From contig JAAZFB010000249.1 of the NCBI GenBank assembly GCA_012511915.1, forward strand, positions 1-6,866: a DNA stretch of 6,866 nucleotides, written 5' to 3'. Origin of the DNA: Clostridiaceae bacterium. GTDB lineage: Bacteria > Bacillota > Clostridia > Monoglobales > Firm-18. Position numbers and translations under genes: made by a program. Below the pieces are notes generated by a model, which worked only from the letters and a program-made list of their open reading frames with translations, had not been told where the DNA came from and did not search any database. Below, piece by piece: positions 6,238 through 6,866 of the stretch (position 1 is the first letter of the stretch; every line of letters starts with the position of its first letter).

Positions 6238-6264
6238 GCTATTTTTTACTATATATGCTAAAAT
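6236..6264 (+). promoter_or_regulatory. Promoter of the DUF3800 gene fragment
   Basis: TTGCTA (6236-6241), a 17-nt spacer and TAAAAT (6259-6264) with an upstream TGC (extended -10) give a good sigma-A promoter. Transcription would begin near 6271, 26 nt before the GTG start. The -35 box overlaps the end of the preceding hairpin terminator. Confidence 0.55.
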
Positions 6265-6296
6265 TAACCTAAAAGATTTTTGGATGGTGAATTTTA

Positions 6297-6575
6297 GTGT
6301 TGGTTTTTATTGATGAAAGCGGTCATCCCGAGCCAAATGACAGTACAGAGAAGCCTGTTTTATTAGGTGTTTGTATAAATGAAAATGATATTAAGCCCAT
6401 TACAAATCAAATATATAAATTAAAAGATGACATTTATGGAAAACAGGATGAAATAAAAACAACAAAACTAATACGAGAACAAACAATTACAAAAAACGTA
6501 CTAATACTAAACACTAATATAAACCGACTGTCTTTGCGGTCTTTTACCCACTCGACTTTCGAATTTTTCGGTTAA
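6297..6575 (+). pseudogene. DUF3800 family protein, truncated by a MITE-like insertion
   Basis: The start is GTG, with a modest GGTGA ribosome binding site at 6286-6290 and a promoter upstream. Residues 1-68 are a typical DUF3800 N-terminus: VFIDESGHP at 3-11 with conserved acidic D6 and E7, VLLGVCI at 21-27, and EIKTTKLIR at 52-60. DUF3800 proteins are usually well over 200 residues, have an RNase H-like acidic-residue pattern, and are often found in phage, plasmid or defence-rich regions; their biochemical role is not settled. From base 6502 the frame enters a fold-back element, which adds 24 unrelated codons before a stop at 6573. The rest of the gene is not found after the element (6668-6866), so the sequence beyond the insertion has been lost, not merely interrupted. 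The 92-residue product is probably non-functional. Confidence 0.75.
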
Positions 6576-6667
6576 ATAACAATGGTTATTCCCCCTCAAA
6601 ATTCAAAACCCGAACAGAAAAAAATCCTCGCAAATCTTAGTTGGTTTTTAATTAGTGTTTAGTATTA
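6502..6667. mobile_element. 166-bp fold-back MITE-like element inside the DUF3800 gene
   Basis: TAATACTAAACACTAAT (6502-6518) is perfectly inverted at 6651-6667. Pairing continues inward with mismatches: AAACCGACT is matched by AAACCAACT on the opposite arm, TTTGCG pairs on both arms, and near the centre TTTCGAATTTTTCGG faces TTTTGAATTTTGAGG. The centre is AATAAC-AATG-GTTATT (6575-6590). The whole element is therefore one imperfect palindrome that could fold into a single long hairpin. It encodes no transposase. Both ends abut TA, compatible with a TA target duplication as made by IS630/Tc1-mariner transposases, although TA is also part of the inverted repeat, so this is ambiguous. Confidence 0.7.
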
Positions 6668-6680
6668 AATGAGGAATAGT
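6665..6680 (+). repeat. 16-nt direct repeat, also at 3175-3190
   Basis: TTAAATGAGGAATAGT occurs identically at 3175-3190 and 6665-6680. The first copy is 41 bp before the deacetylase start; the second begins on the last three bases of the MITE-like element and ends 12 bp before the small ORF. Its role is unknown. Confidence 0.5.
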
Positions 6681-6691
6681 ATAACTACAAA

Positions 6692-6808
6692 ATGACACAA
6701 ACCAAAATAATACCTGCATTCAAAAGGCGGATACTGATAGAGAAGTTTTATAAAACACAGTGTTCGCAAGCGATTGAGAGAGTTTTCAAAAGATGTAATT
6801 GTCCATAA
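6692..6808 (+). CDS. Possible 38-residue basic ORF, doubtful
   Basis: ATG at 6692 opens a 38-codon frame ending TAA at 6806-6808. The product is basic (KRRILIEKFYK, ending FKRCNCP), could form one amphipathic helix, and has three cysteines. No known family is recognised. The nearest purine run (GAGG, 6671-6674) is 17 nt upstream, too far for a good ribosome binding site. The last codons lie inside the downstream hairpin. It may be the relic of a larger gene or a chance frame. Confidence 0.22.
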   Translation: MTQTKIIPAFKRRILIEKFYKTQCSQAIERVFKRCNCP

Positions 6809-6828
6809 TGGGTAGTTACATCTTTTTT
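6788..6828 (+). terminator. Hairpin terminator near right edge
   Basis: AAAAGATGTAA (6788-6798) pairs perfectly with TTACATCTTTT (6816-6826). The 17-nt loop contains a small CCAT/ATGG pairing, and a T-run reaches 6828. Its stem base (AAAGATGT) is nearly the same as that of the hairpin at 6187-6237. The last 38 bases of the window hold nothing I can assign. Confidence 0.65.
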
Positions 6829-6866
6829 AGTATGACGGGTCACTAATTTATTTGATCAGATTGTAA

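Overview
The window looks like chromosomal DNA from a low-GC Gram-positive bacterium, most likely an anaerobic clostridium. The evidence is the A+T-rich composition, strong GGAGG-type ribosome binding sites, sigma-A-type promoters with extended -10 boxes, a clostridial-type membrane-anchored NodB deacetylase, a copper-amine-oxidase-like 'stalk' domain on a secreted protein, and a tRNA with encoded CCA. The species cannot be named from the sequence alone.

Layout: (1) Bases 1-3021 are the 3' part of a very large gene for a GH94 enzyme of the cyclic beta-1,2-glucan synthase (NdvB/ChvB) type; the frame is open to the left edge. (2) Bases 3022-3230 are an intergenic region with three inverted repeats. 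(3) Bases 3231-3998 encode a membrane-anchored polysaccharide deacetylase. (4) Convergent with it and overlapping it by 11 bp is a TrmN6-type tRNA adenine methyltransferase on the minus strand (3988-4734), which appears to begin at an AUA codon. (5) Divergent from the methylase is tRNA-Ser(GGA) at 4833-4923; the two promoters share one palindromic -10 box. A terminator follows the tRNA. (6) Bases 5031-5945 encode a secreted stalk-domain protein with its own extended -10 promoter. (7) Bases 5946-6866 are degraded accessory DNA. They hold three spaced GC-rich repeats that resemble a transposon end, a long hairpin terminator, a DUF3800 gene cut off after about 68 codons by a 166-bp fold-back MITE-like element, a doubtful 38-codon ORF, and a second terminator-like hairpin.

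The genes do not form one pathway. The first two and the stalk protein fit cell-envelope or exopolysaccharide work. The tRNA and methylase are translation genes that happen to be regulatory neighbours. The right end is a graveyard of mobile elements. I see no complete new defence or mobile system. The most unusual items are the shared-palindrome divergent promoter, the AUA start, and the fold-back element inside the DUF3800 gene.
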